From the NCBI GenBank assembly GCA_006226545.1, contig SBGR01000079.1:49357-113356 (forward strand): a stretch of 64,000 nucleotides of DNA. Reading direction: 5' to 3'. Numbering within the stretch: position 1 is the stretch's first letter; each line of letters opens with the position of its first letter. The translations under genes were made by a program, and so were the position numbers. This DNA comes from Bacteroidota bacterium. Lineage in GTDB: Bacteria > Bacteroidota > Bacteroidia > UBA8524. The notes beneath the pieces are model-generated. The model made no database searches and was not told the DNA's origin. It saw nothing but the letters and a program-made list of their open reading frames with translations. This document shows positions 33,404 to 42,438 of the stretch, piece after piece.

Positions 33404-35092
33404 TTATAATCCAATTACTTCGTTTACCTTGGATCGAATCGCTTGAACCCTGTTCTGCGTATCTGACATCAGCTTGTTCGCATCCTCAAGCAATTGATTC
33501 ACCCTGGTTTTGTCTTTTAGTCCGGAGGCGTTAATCTTCACATTTAGGTGAGCACCTTCTACCGCTGTTTGAATGCACAAAGAACCCACGGCTCCATCGG
33601 TAATGGAATTTTGATTTCCATTGGCCACCATGTCTTCAATCAGATCCAAGGCTGCATGTGCAGTTTTCATCACATGGAAAGGAACTTCACAAGCATAAAC
33701 CGTAGCATCTTCAATGGCTTGGGTTCTAGCTTGTGTTTCCGCTTCATTTCCTTTAGGCAAAGCAAAGGCATCCATAATACGAGAGAAAGCACGGGTATCT
33801 TCATCTACGGCCTTAAGTAGGCTATCCAAAATTGACTGTCCGCTAGCCGCCGCATCGCCAAAACGTTGTGCTTGATCTTCCCAACCGCGTTTATTTGCGC
33901 TGAGGTTAGCTACCATCGTTCCCAAGGCCACGCCCAAAGCACCAACATAAGCAGATACTGATCCGCCACCCGGCGCCGGACTCTCAGAAGCCGTTTCAAA
34001 AGCGAGTTTCTTGGCCGTCATGGATACGAGTCTTTCGTCTTCCATGTTGCGAAGCTGGTATTCTATAATCTTTTTATTCGGATCAAATGGAGCAAGTTCA
34101 TCCAGTCCAAGCGACTTCACCGCAATGTGAATCAGTTCTTCTTCGCTAACACCCAAAGAGCGATTTTGCATCTTGAGGTAGTGCTTTCCTGCTTCAAGCA
34201 AAGCACCCAGTGGAATAAGTCCAACGAGTTCAGAACCGGTTACACGCAAACCACGTGATTGCGCCGACTCGTTCACGGCATCAAAAGCCATGTGTACCGG
34301 AGTAACCTTGTGGTTGGTTAGGTTCATGGAAATCTGAGCGATGCCGTATTCTTCGATAAACCAACCTATCGCCTTGCACTCTTTGAGTTTTCCTGGGATA
34401 CGCACCGGATTGCCGTTTTCATCGTTCACCACTTTGCCGGTGATTGGGTTACCTTCTCTTTTTACACGACCGGCTTCCCTTACGTCGAATGCTACGGAAT
34501 TGGCCAAACGTGTGCTTGTCGTGTTCAAGTTGATATTGTAAGCGATAAGAAAATCGCGCGCACCTATAACGGTACCGCCGGCTCTCACAGAAAACTCTGC
34601 AGGACCGTAATCCGGCGTCCATTTTGGTTCTTTGATCTTTTTGAAAAAGCCTTCGTATTCACCTGCACGGATAATAGACAGGTTGCTGCGCTCTTTGTTG
34701 GGTTGTGCCTTTTCGTACATATAGATAGGCAAGTTGAGCTCTTCTCCTACCCTTTTACCCAGCTTATGCGCATATTCTGCTGTTTCTTCCATGCTGATGC
34801 CTGAAACCGGAATCAAAGGACAAACATCGGTGGCCCCCATGCGTGGATGTTCTCCGGTATGTTTGCTCATGTCGATTAGCTCAGAAGCCTTTTTAATAGC
34901 TTGGAACGCGGCTTCGATTACCGGTTCCGGTTCTCCAACAAAGGTGACAACGGTACGGTTGGTTGCTTTGCCCGGATCAACATCCAAGAGTTTTACCCCA
35001 TCAATTTTCTCAACTTCAGCGGTAATCTGACGGATGACATTCAGATCATTTCCTTCACTGAAATTCGGAACACACTCGATAATCTTTTTCAT
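33404..35092 (-). CDS. ftcD: Bifunctional glutamate formimidoyltransferase / formimidoyl-THF cyclodeaminase
   Basis: A 562-residue fusion of two folate enzymes. Residues 1-320 are the formimidoyltransferase (IECVPNFSEGNDLNVI, HTGEHPRMGATDVCPLIPVS, VRAGGTVIGARDFLIAYNIN), which moves the formimino group of formiminoglutamate to tetrahydrofolate. Residues about 360-560 are the cyclodeaminase (FETASESPAPGGGSVSAYVG, DAFALPKGNEAE), which releases ammonia to give 5,10-methenyl-THF. This is the animal-like fused architecture and belongs to histidine degradation. No hut genes (hutH, hutU, hutI) are nearby. It is monocistronic, with a terminator right after the stop. Confidence 0.95.
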   Translation of the reverse strand: MKKIIECVPNFSEGNDLNVIRQITAEVEKIDGVKLLDVDPGKATNRTVVTFVGEPEPVIEAAFQAIKKASELIDMSKHTGEHPRMGATDVCPLIPVSGISMEETAEYAHKLGKRVGEELNLPIYMYEKAQPNKERSNLSIIRAGEYEGFFKKIKEPKWTPDYGPAEFSVRAGGTVIGARDFLIAYNINLNTTSTRLANSVAFDVREAGRVKREGNPITGKVVNDENGNPVRIPGKLKECKAIGWFIEEYGIAQISMNLTNHKVTPVHMAFDAVNESAQSRGLRVTGSELVGLIPLGALLEAGKHYLKMQNRSLGVSEEELIHIAVKSLGLDELAPFDPNKKIIEYQLRNMEDERLVSMTAKKLAFETASESPAPGGGSVSAYVGALGVALGTMVANLSANKRGWEDQAQRFGDAAASGQSILDSLLKAVDEDTRAFSRIMDAFALPKGNEAETQARTQAIEDATVYACEVPFHVMKTAHAALDLIEDMVANGNQNSITDGAVGSLCIQTAVEGAHLNVKINASGLKDKTRVNQLLEDANKLMSDTQNRVQAIRSKVNEVIGL

Positions 35093-35141
35093 GTCTTAAA
35101 CTTTGCGACAAAAATGGCTTGGCCCGAGCGAAAAACAAAAA

Positions 35142-35164
35142 AGGGCCGGAAAAATTCCGACCCT
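35142..35164 (-). terminator. Terminator after the second gldM-gldN pair
   Basis: On the minus strand AGGG-CGGAA / TTCCG-CCCT hairpin with one bulge, followed by TTTTTTG. It ends the gldM2-gldN2 unit. Confidence 0.7.
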
Positions 35165-35191
35165 CAATTTGAAAAGGAGCATTTATTCGAT

Positions 35192-36112
35192 TTAGAATTC
35201 CCATAAGTCATGCTCTAAAATGAAGAGGTCGTTTTTGACTTCTTCACTCTTTAGCAAAGCACCTAGGGTATTGTCTTCAAATTCCGGATAGAAACGGATG
35301 TCCATATCGCTCACATCTTGTTCTTTCACTATGTAGGAGTCGAACATTCTGGCTTGGAAGTAATGGTCCATACTGATGCGGGCCGCCAAGTTTTTATTGA
35401 ATACCTCAAAGTTGGTAAAACTTCCGCGCAGGTCTTCGTATTTCATCCAGAACAAAGGCTGTTCAGGCAGGTCGATGGTGCCATTTGCCACCGTAGGCTT
35501 GTACATTGGTGCAATGGCCACAATGCGTGGGATCATTCTACCGTGAACTTTGTCAAAGATCCAGTCTTCCTGCACGCGTATCTTCTCTACTTTGGTATAA
35601 TCCTGAACCTCCGGCTGAGGCGTAGAGATGGATGGGCCATACGGATCATTGGGATCGATAACGTCTACATAGATGGTGTCTACCATACGGTCTACCACTG
35701 CGTCTTTGTCCATGAAATTCTGCATATCTCGGTCGGAGTATACCGGGAAATCACCACTGATAGCCAAGCCATAAAGTAACTTAGGCAAACTGTGTTTTGG
35801 GTGACGAAGTAAAATATTCATCTTTTGGCGCATGTCGATAATTCGATCCATGCGGGTATGGTAGGCTACATCTGCTTCCCTCAAGTGAGGGTAATCCCAA
35901 GCCTTTTGTTTGGGGACACGAACTCGCTCATAAGGACTCACTTCATTCAATTCACCCATGGGGTCATATTCTTCAAGCCATTGGTTGATTTGCATCGACT
36001 CAGGCACTTCTTCTACAATATCATATCCTTCAACAATCGCGGTAGATTGTGCTTTAGACTGGTAGCTCCAAGCGAGAAGCAATCCCAGCGCGAATAACAT
36101 TTTCTTTTTCAT
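35192..36112 (-). CDS. gldN: Second GldN-type T9SS/gliding protein (copy 2)
   Basis: A GldN/PorN homologue of about 306 residues with a signal peptide (MKKKMLFALGLLLAWSYQSKAQ cleaved after AQ). It shares with the other GldN here the segments YPHLREADVAYHTRMDRIID, VQEDWIFDKVHGRMIPRIVA and the identical C-terminal EHDLWEF. In other bacteria GldN/PorN forms the periplasmic ring with the GldK/PorK lipoprotein of the type IX secretion system. This copy is about 35 residues longer than copy 1, mainly by an N-terminal extension and a longer central loop. Alternative starts at 36121 and 36145 exist. It follows gldM2 by 11 bases. Confidence 0.93.
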   Translation of the reverse strand: MKKKMLFALGLLLAWSYQSKAQSTAIVEGYDIVEEVPESMQINQWLEEYDPMGELNEVSPYERVRVPKQKAWDYPHLREADVAYHTRMDRIIDMRQKMNILLRHPKHSLPKLLYGLAISGDFPVYSDRDMQNFMDKDAVVDRMVDTIYVDVIDPNDPYGPSISTPQPEVQDYTKVEKIRVQEDWIFDKVHGRMIPRIVAIAPMYKPTVANGTIDLPEQPLFWMKYEDLRGSFTNFEVFNKNLAARISMDHYFQARMFDSYIVKEQDVSDMDIRFYPEFEDNTLGALLKSEEVKNDLFILEHDLWEF

Positions 36113-36123
36113 ATCTCTCATAC

Positions 36124-37647
36124 TTAGCGTGCGGTTACGGTACAACTGAATACGCGGTCTTTGTATTTGTCCACTTTGATATTGGAAAATATGACCTTAT
36201 AACCCGGACGAATTCCTTGAAGTGCTGTCTGAACACTTCCATTCAAGGCGGGTCCATTATTGGTGAAGCTTCCCACCACGTTATTGCGTTTGTCTACAAT
36301 CAATACATCCATCGACTGTACTCTCATCTCAAGGCCTTTAATCACAAGCTCGCCGAGGTTAGCCACCATTAAACGTTGCAATTTGATTACGTTCACCGGA
36401 TAAGACTTTCCGTCTTCTAAGCTTCCAAGTTTTACCTGAGCCGGCGGAATATGTCGAGCTCTGAATTCTTCTGCATTCATCACCGACCAGTTGCCAAAGT
36501 CATCTTTAGCAGAAACCCTGATTTTGATTTTACCGCTTTTTCTCACCTTGGCATTGTAGGTATCTTGTCCTGTACGTTCTAGAATACCATCACCTACCAA
36601 TTCGGCTTTCACGTTGGATGGTGCAACACCTGGCACCGTAATAGTTAGCGGATTTGGCGCATCAATGAAAAGTTGTTTGGTATTTTCTACCGAGATATTG
36701 GCTCCGCCTTTAAACACATTGTAGGTGGTTTGAAAAGGATACTTTCTAAGTGAGTCAGCCTCACGAACCCAAATCTCCCCTTTCACGTCATGCTGACCAA
36801 CCGTACCTGAAGGGACGGTATAATTGATTTTACCATCTTCGGCTAAAAAGCGCTCTCCGTTAATGTATACCTCATTGGCTTGTCTCGTACTGTAGGCCGT
36901 TAAGTAAATATCAGCCTGAAACTTATCGCCACTCATCACATAGGAAGACTTAGGCACGATAGCCGCTTCTATTTTATCAATTGGAATTGGACTACCACCT
37001 ATGTTTTTAAATAAGGCATAGAGCACATCGTAGGTCGTATTTTTATTGTCATTTTGGAGCTTACCCATCATGGCCACCACGGCAGCTAGTGGACTATGTT
37101 CAAAATGAAAAGATTCCCATGCTTGTTCACCGTAGTCTTCCGCAATTAAGTCGCTAAGAATATTCTTGCGTTCTTCCGGTTTAAGCAAATCAAGCATCGC
37201 TAAACGAGTCTGGTTAATCTTCTCTTTCAACTCTTTGCCTTTGCCTTCATTGATCAGGAAGTTTGCATGTTTTTCAATGTCGTCCCTTCCGACTAATTCC
37301 GCCGGATTCCCGGAATCATCCAAGGTTCTTCCTCCGGTTTGCTCAATCAATAGGTTCTTTAGGTTCTCTACATAAAGATTGAAGTCTTCCGATAGTTTTT
37401 TAACCTGCTTGGCTTTGCGATAGTATTCGCGAGTTAGATCGGGTTGCGTTTCCATTTGCTTTTGGAAAGCCATCATGATTTCGCCGTTTTTGGCATCCAT
37501 GTTCTGCCCGGTCTTTTCAATACTTTGTTCCATCAGGAAGAATGCCCTGAGGATTTCTGCCGAAACATTCAAGGCTAGCATGGCAGTCAAGACGAGATAC
37601 ATCATATTGATCATCTTCTGTCTTGGAGACGTTTTGTTTCCACTCAT
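36124..37647 (-). CDS. gldM: Second GldM-type T9SS/gliding motor protein (copy 2)
   Basis: A 507-residue GldM homologue. The N-terminus SPRQKMINMMYLVLTAMLAL is nearly identical to copy 1, with Arg9 at the position of the charged residue needed for motor function in other GldM proteins, followed by LNVSAEILRAFF. One transmembrane helix (about 12-32) anchors a long periplasmic part with helices, then beta domains (ISVENTKQLFIDAPNPLTIT). GldM pairs with GldL to form the proton-driven motor of the T9SS and gliding. This copy has diverged strongly outside the helix. It begins a separate unit after the gldKLMN terminator. No second gldL or gldK is present in the window. Confidence 0.95.
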   Translation of the reverse strand: MSGNKTSPRQKMINMMYLVLTAMLALNVSAEILRAFFLMEQSIEKTGQNMDAKNGEIMMAFQKQMETQPDLTREYYRKAKQVKKLSEDFNLYVENLKNLLIEQTGGRTLDDSGNPAELVGRDDIEKHANFLINEGKGKELKEKINQTRLAMLDLLKPEERKNILSDLIAEDYGEQAWESFHFEHSPLAAVVAMMGKLQNDNKNTTYDVLYALFKNIGGSPIPIDKIEAAIVPKSSYVMSGDKFQADIYLTAYSTRQANEVYINGERFLAEDGKINYTVPSGTVGQHDVKGEIWVREADSLRKYPFQTTYNVFKGGANISVENTKQLFIDAPNPLTITVPGVAPSNVKAELVGDGILERTGQDTYNAKVRKSGKIKIRVSAKDDFGNWSVMNAEEFRARHIPPAQVKLGSLEDGKSYPVNVIKLQRLMVANLGELVIKGLEMRVQSMDVLIVDKRNNVVGSFTNNGPALNGSVQTALQGIRPGYKVIFSNIKVDKYKDRVFSCTVTAR

Positions 37648-37657
37648 AACACAAAAG

Positions 37658-37715
37658 AATTAGGGGTTAGTAGAGTAAACGTTATACCATGTAATAGAGC
37701 TAATTAGGGGTTGGT
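37658..37715. repeat. Direct repeat upstream of the second gldM
   Basis: The unit AATTAGGGGTTRGT occurs at 37658-37671 and 37702-37715, 44 bases apart (four helical turns), in the leader between the gldN1 terminator and gldM2. Same-face spacing suggests a regulator site, but only two copies exist. Confidence 0.4.
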
Positions 37716-37762
37716 ATTGAGATAACGCTGGCTCTTCTTCCCTTAGTATGAAAATAAAAAAA

Positions 37763-37788
37763 AAGCCCCGGAATAGATCCGAGGCTTT
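37763..37788 (-). terminator. Terminator after the gldKLMN operon
   Basis: On the minus strand AAGCCTCGG / CCGGGGCTT hairpin (one mismatch) followed by nine T residues. It lies 22 bases beyond the gldN1 stop and divides the gldKLMN unit from the second gldM-gldN pair. Confidence 0.88.
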
Positions 37789-37809
37789 TATAAGATGTTC
37801 TACAGTTGA

Positions 37810-38658
37810 TTAGAATTCCCAAAGGTCATGTTCAGTAATGAATAACTCATTTCTGATTTCCTCTGCTTTCAAAAGCAAGGCTAGACCATCGTTTTCATAT
37901 TCAGGGAAGTCTTTTAGACGGTAATCGAACTCATTTGACTCTTTGTAGATATGAGAATCAAACATTCTCTTTTCCCACCAGTGATCGTATGAAATACGAG
38001 AAGCGTCATTCTTACGGTTAAAGATCTCCCAGTTGATCATCACATTTCTTAATTCAGGATAGTAAATCCAGAATAAGGCCTGTTCATTCAACTCAATACC
38101 ACCTGCTACTGGTTTAAACACCGGAGCTATAGCGATAATACGAGCGAAGAATACAGAATGCTTCTTATCGAAAATCCAGTCTTCCATTACGAAGAACTTT
38201 TTGATTTTCTCAGGATCGTAATCTGTTGTGATCACCGTATCAATCAAATCATAAGGATCGTCCGGGTTCTCTGGATTAATGATCTGCTGATTTTCTCTGA
38301 TTACACCCAATTCACTTACCTCTTCAGGTGTGTAAATGGAAACCAAAGAATCATTACGGTAAGGAGTTAAGATTCCGTCGTTAACCGAGTTGTAAATCAT
38401 TCTGCCGAAATGGCTTTTTGGCCAGTTCATTACCAGGTTTTGTTTAACACGGGTATCAACAATTCTCCAAATGCGCTTCTGGTATGAAACATCAGCTTCA
38501 CGGAGGTATGGATACGGAACTACTTTACGCTGTTTAACCGCAGCTTTTTCATAAGTCCAGTCTTCAAATATTGTAGCATCGTAGTTCGGTTGTTGCGCAT
38601 AAGCAGCAACACCAAATAAAGCTACAAGCATGAACGAAAAGATCCTTAATGTTTTCAT
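37810..38658 (-). CDS. gldN: T9SS/gliding ring protein GldN (copy 1)
   Basis: A 282-residue periplasmic protein with a signal peptide ending near residue 21 (VAAYAQ). It belongs to the GldN/PorN family: YPYLREADVSYQKRIWRIVD, FVMEDWIFDKKHSVFFARII, RMFDSHIYKE and C-terminal EHDLWEF. With GldK it forms the large ring at the outer membrane side of the type IX secretion system. It begins 1 base after the gldM1 stop and is the last gene of the porP-gldKLMN cluster, followed by a strong terminator. Confidence 0.97.
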   Translation of the reverse strand: MKTLRIFSFMLVALFGVAAYAQQPNYDATIFEDWTYEKAAVKQRKVVPYPYLREADVSYQKRIWRIVDTRVKQNLVMNWPKSHFGRMIYNSVNDGILTPYRNDSLVSIYTPEEVSELGVIRENQQIINPENPDDPYDLIDTVITTDYDPEKIKKFFVMEDWIFDKKHSVFFARIIAIAPVFKPVAGGIELNEQALFWIYYPELRNVMINWEIFNRKNDASRISYDHWWEKRMFDSHIYKESNEFDYRLKDFPEYENDGLALLLKAEEIRNELFITEHDLWEF

Positions 38659-38659
38659 G

Positions 38660-40225
38660 TTATCTAACTGTAATTACAAGCGGTGACAAAGGACGAGTAC
38701 CGTCCGGTCCACTAGCTCGAATATTGTCAATAATAATTCTGTCGCCAGTACGTGCACGAGACATCAAAGCCTTAGCTTGTCCTGGCAGGGCAGTACCTCT
38801 ACCTTGAATAGGTATTGCATCACCCTTTTTAGGAGCGAATACGAATGTGTAATCAACAATTTTGTAGTTAACACCTTCGTAAGCGAATCCTTCACCTAAT
38901 GTACCGTAAACACCGCTCTGAGCTTTTACAGCACCTGCAGAGTGAGTACCACTCTCCAAAGTACCTAAACGAGCTTCAGGCTTAGGTATAGAACGGATAC
39001 GGAAAGGCATATTGTAAGATTTAGTTTTTCCGTCAACAGTAACGGTAGCTACGATTTTGCAATCGCCTCTTTTAGAAACTTTCGCTACATAACGTCCGCC
39101 ACCTTTGTTGATCAAAGTACCTGCACCTTGCAAAGACGCTTTAACGTCGTTCGGGTTAGCACCTGGTACGGCTACTGTAATTGGGTTTTCCAAACCAATG
39201 TACAATACGTTCATCTTGTCAGCAGAGATTGAAGCTTCACCTTTAAACACTGAGTAAGTAGACTCAAATGGGTAAGGCTTATCTCCTTCTTTACTTTTAA
39301 CAACGATGTGACCGTTTACTTTGAATTCACCAGCAGAGTTAGGTTGTACTTCGTATTTTACAACACCGTTCTCCATTTTGTACTCTTGACCGTTGATCAC
39401 AACTTGGTTTTGTTGTTTTGAATCGTAGGCAGTCAAGATTACGTCCGCTGTAAATTTCTCGCCTAAGGCAACAGCAGATTTGTCTGGAATAAACTTCGCT
39501 ACCAATTGGTCAAAAGACACATCCGCAGCAGTAATACCTGAGAACAAAGCAGTCAAAACTTCAGCATTGGTATTCTTTGCATCGTTTTGAATTTTAGTTA
39601 ACAAGGTTACTACAGCAGCTTGAGGTGAATGTTCAAACAACTCACTTTCCCAAGTTTGGGTGCTACCTTTTTCAGGATTTGCTTTCAAGTCTGTTTGTTC
39701 GCCGATACGTTTTGCATCACCATCCAATGTTTTGAAAGGCTTCAAGAGTGCTAATAAACCATCTCTTGTTTTGTTTACCTGTTCTCTTAATTCTTTACCT
39801 TTTCCTGGACCTTCCGGAGAAATCATCAAGAAAGCGTGAATTTCGATATCTGATTTTGAAACCAACTGACCGTCTTCTTCACGGATCTTCTTTGGATCTG
39901 TTACTTTACCGTCATGGGTTACAATTTGCGTCTTTAAGTCTTCAACATACTTAACAAAATCACTCGTGATTTTTTCAGCTTTTTGAGCTTGTTCGTAGTA
40001 AGGCTTTGTTTTCTCCGGCTGATTTTTCATCTGCTTAGCGAAGTTCACCATGATGTCATTGTTCTTTGCATCAATATTGGAACCTGCTTTTACCATGCTT
40101 TGCTCAACCAGGTAGAATGCCTTCAAGATCTCCGCAGAAACGTTCAACGCTAGCATCGCCGTTAACACGAGATACATCATGTTGATCATCTTCTGACGTG
40201 GAGAGACTTTACCTCCTCCTGCCAT
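38660..40225 (-). CDS. gldM: T9SS/gliding motor protein GldM (copy 1)
   Basis: A 521-residue protein with one N-terminal transmembrane helix (SPRQKMINMMYLVLTAMLAL; Arg10 precedes it) and a long periplasmic region of helical and beta domains that reaches toward the GldK/GldN ring. Known GldM dimers sit inside a GldL pentamer to form a proton-powered motor. Motifs FKGEASISADKMNVLYIGLE and FRIRSIPKPEARLGTLESG match copy 2. It lies between gldL and gldN in the canonical order, so it is the presumed housekeeping copy. Confidence 0.97.
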   Translation of the reverse strand: MAGGGKVSPRQKMINMMYLVLTAMLALNVSAEILKAFYLVEQSMVKAGSNIDAKNNDIMVNFAKQMKNQPEKTKPYYEQAQKAEKITSDFVKYVEDLKTQIVTHDGKVTDPKKIREEDGQLVSKSDIEIHAFLMISPEGPGKGKELREQVNKTRDGLLALLKPFKTLDGDAKRIGEQTDLKANPEKGSTQTWESELFEHSPQAAVVTLLTKIQNDAKNTNAEVLTALFSGITAADVSFDQLVAKFIPDKSAVALGEKFTADVILTAYDSKQQNQVVINGQEYKMENGVVKYEVQPNSAGEFKVNGHIVVKSKEGDKPYPFESTYSVFKGEASISADKMNVLYIGLENPITVAVPGANPNDVKASLQGAGTLINKGGGRYVAKVSKRGDCKIVATVTVDGKTKSYNMPFRIRSIPKPEARLGTLESGTHSAGAVKAQSGVYGTLGEGFAYEGVNYKIVDYTFVFAPKKGDAIPIQGRGTALPGQAKALMSRARTGDRIIIDNIRASGPDGTRPLSPLVITVR

Positions 40226-40275
40226 AATTTTACTCCTTTACTTTTTTAAGGTTTAACAAATAATAAGAATAAAAA

Positions 40276-40929
40276 TTACGCTTTAGCGCCGCCCATTGCA
40301 GACAACATGTTGCCGTATACAGCGTTGAGGCTAGAGATATTACGTGACAATTTACCGATTTCGGTATTGATGGTTTCCATTTGATCTTGGTAAGCTTTAG
40401 TACCTTCAGAAATAGAAGCCAAAGAGTTCATTGCGTCGATTGCTTTGTTGTAAGATGCGGTTACACCTTCCAAGTTTTTAGAAGCTTTCTGTACGTTTTC
40501 AGTGTATTCGTTGGTAGCAACTGAAGCACTAGCCAAGCTAGACATACCTTTTACGTTATCACTTAAGCTTTGCAAGCCAGTTCCTAAGCTGGAAATCAAT
40601 TCAGGACCAACTTTAGCTTCAACCAACATTTGATCTAATTGCTGAGAAATAGAACCTTTGTTTTCTGGTTTGCTAGCTTTTTTCTCGTCTGGCTCCATAC
40701 CTGCTAATTCAGGGTAAACCAAAGACCAGTCAACTTCTTGGTGGATTGGCTCGAAGGCAGAGATCACGAAGATAACAGCCTCAGTACCCATACCGAGAAT
40801 CAACATTTCGTTTGCACCAGGCCAGTGCATAATTTTAAATAGGGCTCCTACGATTACGATTGCCGCACCTAGACCGTAGGCCATTGACATGATTTTCTTG
40901 CCCGCTTTACTTTCAAAAAAGTTTGCCAT
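40276..40929 (-). CDS. gldL: T9SS/gliding motor protein GldL
   Basis: A 217-residue inner-membrane protein. Two transmembrane helices lie at about 13-31 (MSMAYGLGAAIVIVGALFKI) and 42-58, joined by the conserved KIMHWPGANEML loop. Glu50 in the second helix (GMGTEAVIFVI) corresponds to the proton-carrying glutamate of the GldL motor, and Lys32 and His35 are also conserved positions. The C-terminal half is a cytoplasmic coiled-coil-like tail. Only one gldL is seen, although there are two gldM genes. Confidence 0.97.
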   Translation of the reverse strand: MANFFESKAGKKIMSMAYGLGAAIVIVGALFKIMHWPGANEMLILGMGTEAVIFVISAFEPIHQEVDWSLVYPELAGMEPDEKKASKPENKGSISQQLDQMLVEAKVGPELISSLGTGLQSLSDNVKGMSSLASASVATNEYTENVQKASKNLEGVTASYNKAIDAMNSLASISEGTKAYQDQMETINTEIGKLSRNISSLNAVYGNMLSAMGGAKA

Positions 40930-40993
40930 GTGTGAAATTTTTAAAGATTGGGTTAGTAAAAATTAAAAATATGTGAAATTGTGTTGTTACTCA

Positions 40994-42310
40994 TCAAGGT
41001 TCACGGTCCTTGTTGGAACGTCCCATGTAAGACATTACGCAACGGAAACCGATGAACGATTTAGAAGTATCCTGATACTCATAAGTACGAGTACCATTTT
41101 GGATATAGTAAGCGATGTCTTTCCAAGAACCACCGCGGATTACTTTTCTTCTCATGGTATATGGAAGTTCCGGGTTTGGACGGCTCAAGTACTTATCTGC
41201 TTGAGGATAGATGTTTGCGTCAAACTGGTAGTCTGAGTTCAAATCGTCTGTGAAAACGTGAGACTCATCAGCATAAGCAGAGATTGTCCACTCAGCTACG
41301 TTACCAGCCATACCGTATAGACCGTAGTCGTTAGGGAAGTAAGAGTAAGCTCTTACAGGATACACACCCCCGTCAGCTTGGTAATCACCGCGACCTGGCT
41401 TAAAGTTAGCCAAGAAACAGCCTTTACTGTTACGGGTATATGGGCCACCCCAAGGGTACATGGATCCATCGCGACCACCGCGAGCTGCGTATTCCCACTC
41501 ATACTCCGTTGGTAAACGGAAAGGGTTAACGATCGGCTCATCGATAGACTCGTAGTATTCATTCAAGTGACCTGTTCTCCATGCAGCAAAAGCACGAGCT
41601 TGATCCCAGTTTACACCTACTACAGGGTAGTTATCGTATTTCGGATGCCAGAAGTACATCTGGGTCATTGGCTCATTGAAAGAGTAAGCATAGTCTCTTA
41701 CAAAGGTCAATGTATCCGGGTAGATACGAACGGCTTCGCGGCGGATAAACTGACCACGCTCAGCGTCGCGATCTGCGAAAGCAGCAGCTTTGATATCGAT
41801 CCACTCGTAGTAGTAAACCAACTTACGGGTGTCGATAGCGCGTTTCTTGTAGTAACGCTCGCTCTCTTTCAACATGATTGGACCCAAGGCATCTTCTAGG
41901 TTTTCCTTTTCATCCGGATCACCCCATGGAATCTCTTCTTCATAGTTGATGTGCATGTCGCCATACTCATCTTCTTGAATGTAAGGTTCCGTTAGGAGGT
42001 AACGCGCCATGGAATCGATCACGTGGTTTACAAACTGACGGTATTCGTTGTTTGTAATCTCGGTGTCATCCATGTAGAATGCGGTAACCGTAATTTGCTT
42101 GTTTGGAGCAATATGTGTTTGAAAAACATCATTGTCCGCCTGACCGGCATGGAAGGTTCCAGTTGGTACGTAAACCGTACCCAGTGGCTGGGGATGAAAC
42201 CAAGGTCTCCTTCCCTGCACACCCACAAGTTCCCCTCTGTCGCTGTTCAGCCCACATCCGAACAACGTCATTCCGGTAATAATCAACAGTGCACTTTTTA
42301 TATTTTTCAT
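40994..42310 (-). CDS. gldK: T9SS/gliding lipoprotein GldK
   Basis: A 438-residue lipoprotein: the signal peptide MKNIKSALLIITGMTLFGC ends in a lipobox with Cys19. The rest is an FGE/SUMF1-like fold (GTFHAGQADNDVFQTH, FYMDDTEITNNEYRQFVNHV, NPFRLPTEYEWEYAARGGRD, YGMAGNVAEWTISAY, VIRGGSWKDIAYYI, IGFRCVMSY). GldK/PorK of this fold forms the outer ring of the T9SS with GldN and is not a sulfatase-modifying enzyme. First of the four gldKLMN genes, following porP after 128 bases. Confidence 0.97.
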   Translation of the reverse strand: MKNIKSALLIITGMTLFGCGLNSDRGELVGVQGRRPWFHPQPLGTVYVPTGTFHAGQADNDVFQTHIAPNKQITVTAFYMDDTEITNNEYRQFVNHVIDSMARYLLTEPYIQEDEYGDMHINYEEEIPWGDPDEKENLEDALGPIMLKESERYYKKRAIDTRKLVYYYEWIDIKAAAFADRDAERGQFIRREAVRIYPDTLTFVRDYAYSFNEPMTQMYFWHPKYDNYPVVGVNWDQARAFAAWRTGHLNEYYESIDEPIVNPFRLPTEYEWEYAARGGRDGSMYPWGGPYTRNSKGCFLANFKPGRGDYQADGGVYPVRAYSYFPNDYGLYGMAGNVAEWTISAYADESHVFTDDLNSDYQFDANIYPQADKYLSRPNPELPYTMRRKVIRGGSWKDIAYYIQNGTRTYEYQDTSKSFIGFRCVMSYMGRSNKDREP

Positions 42311-42438
42311 ATCAAGTCAATATGAATTGAATTTACAAGTTTATACAATTCGGCTAAACATGCAACGAATAGCCATCATTTAATCGGTATAACGAAACAT
42401 TTTTCCGCATTAGTATATATCGCCCGTGAAATCAGCGA

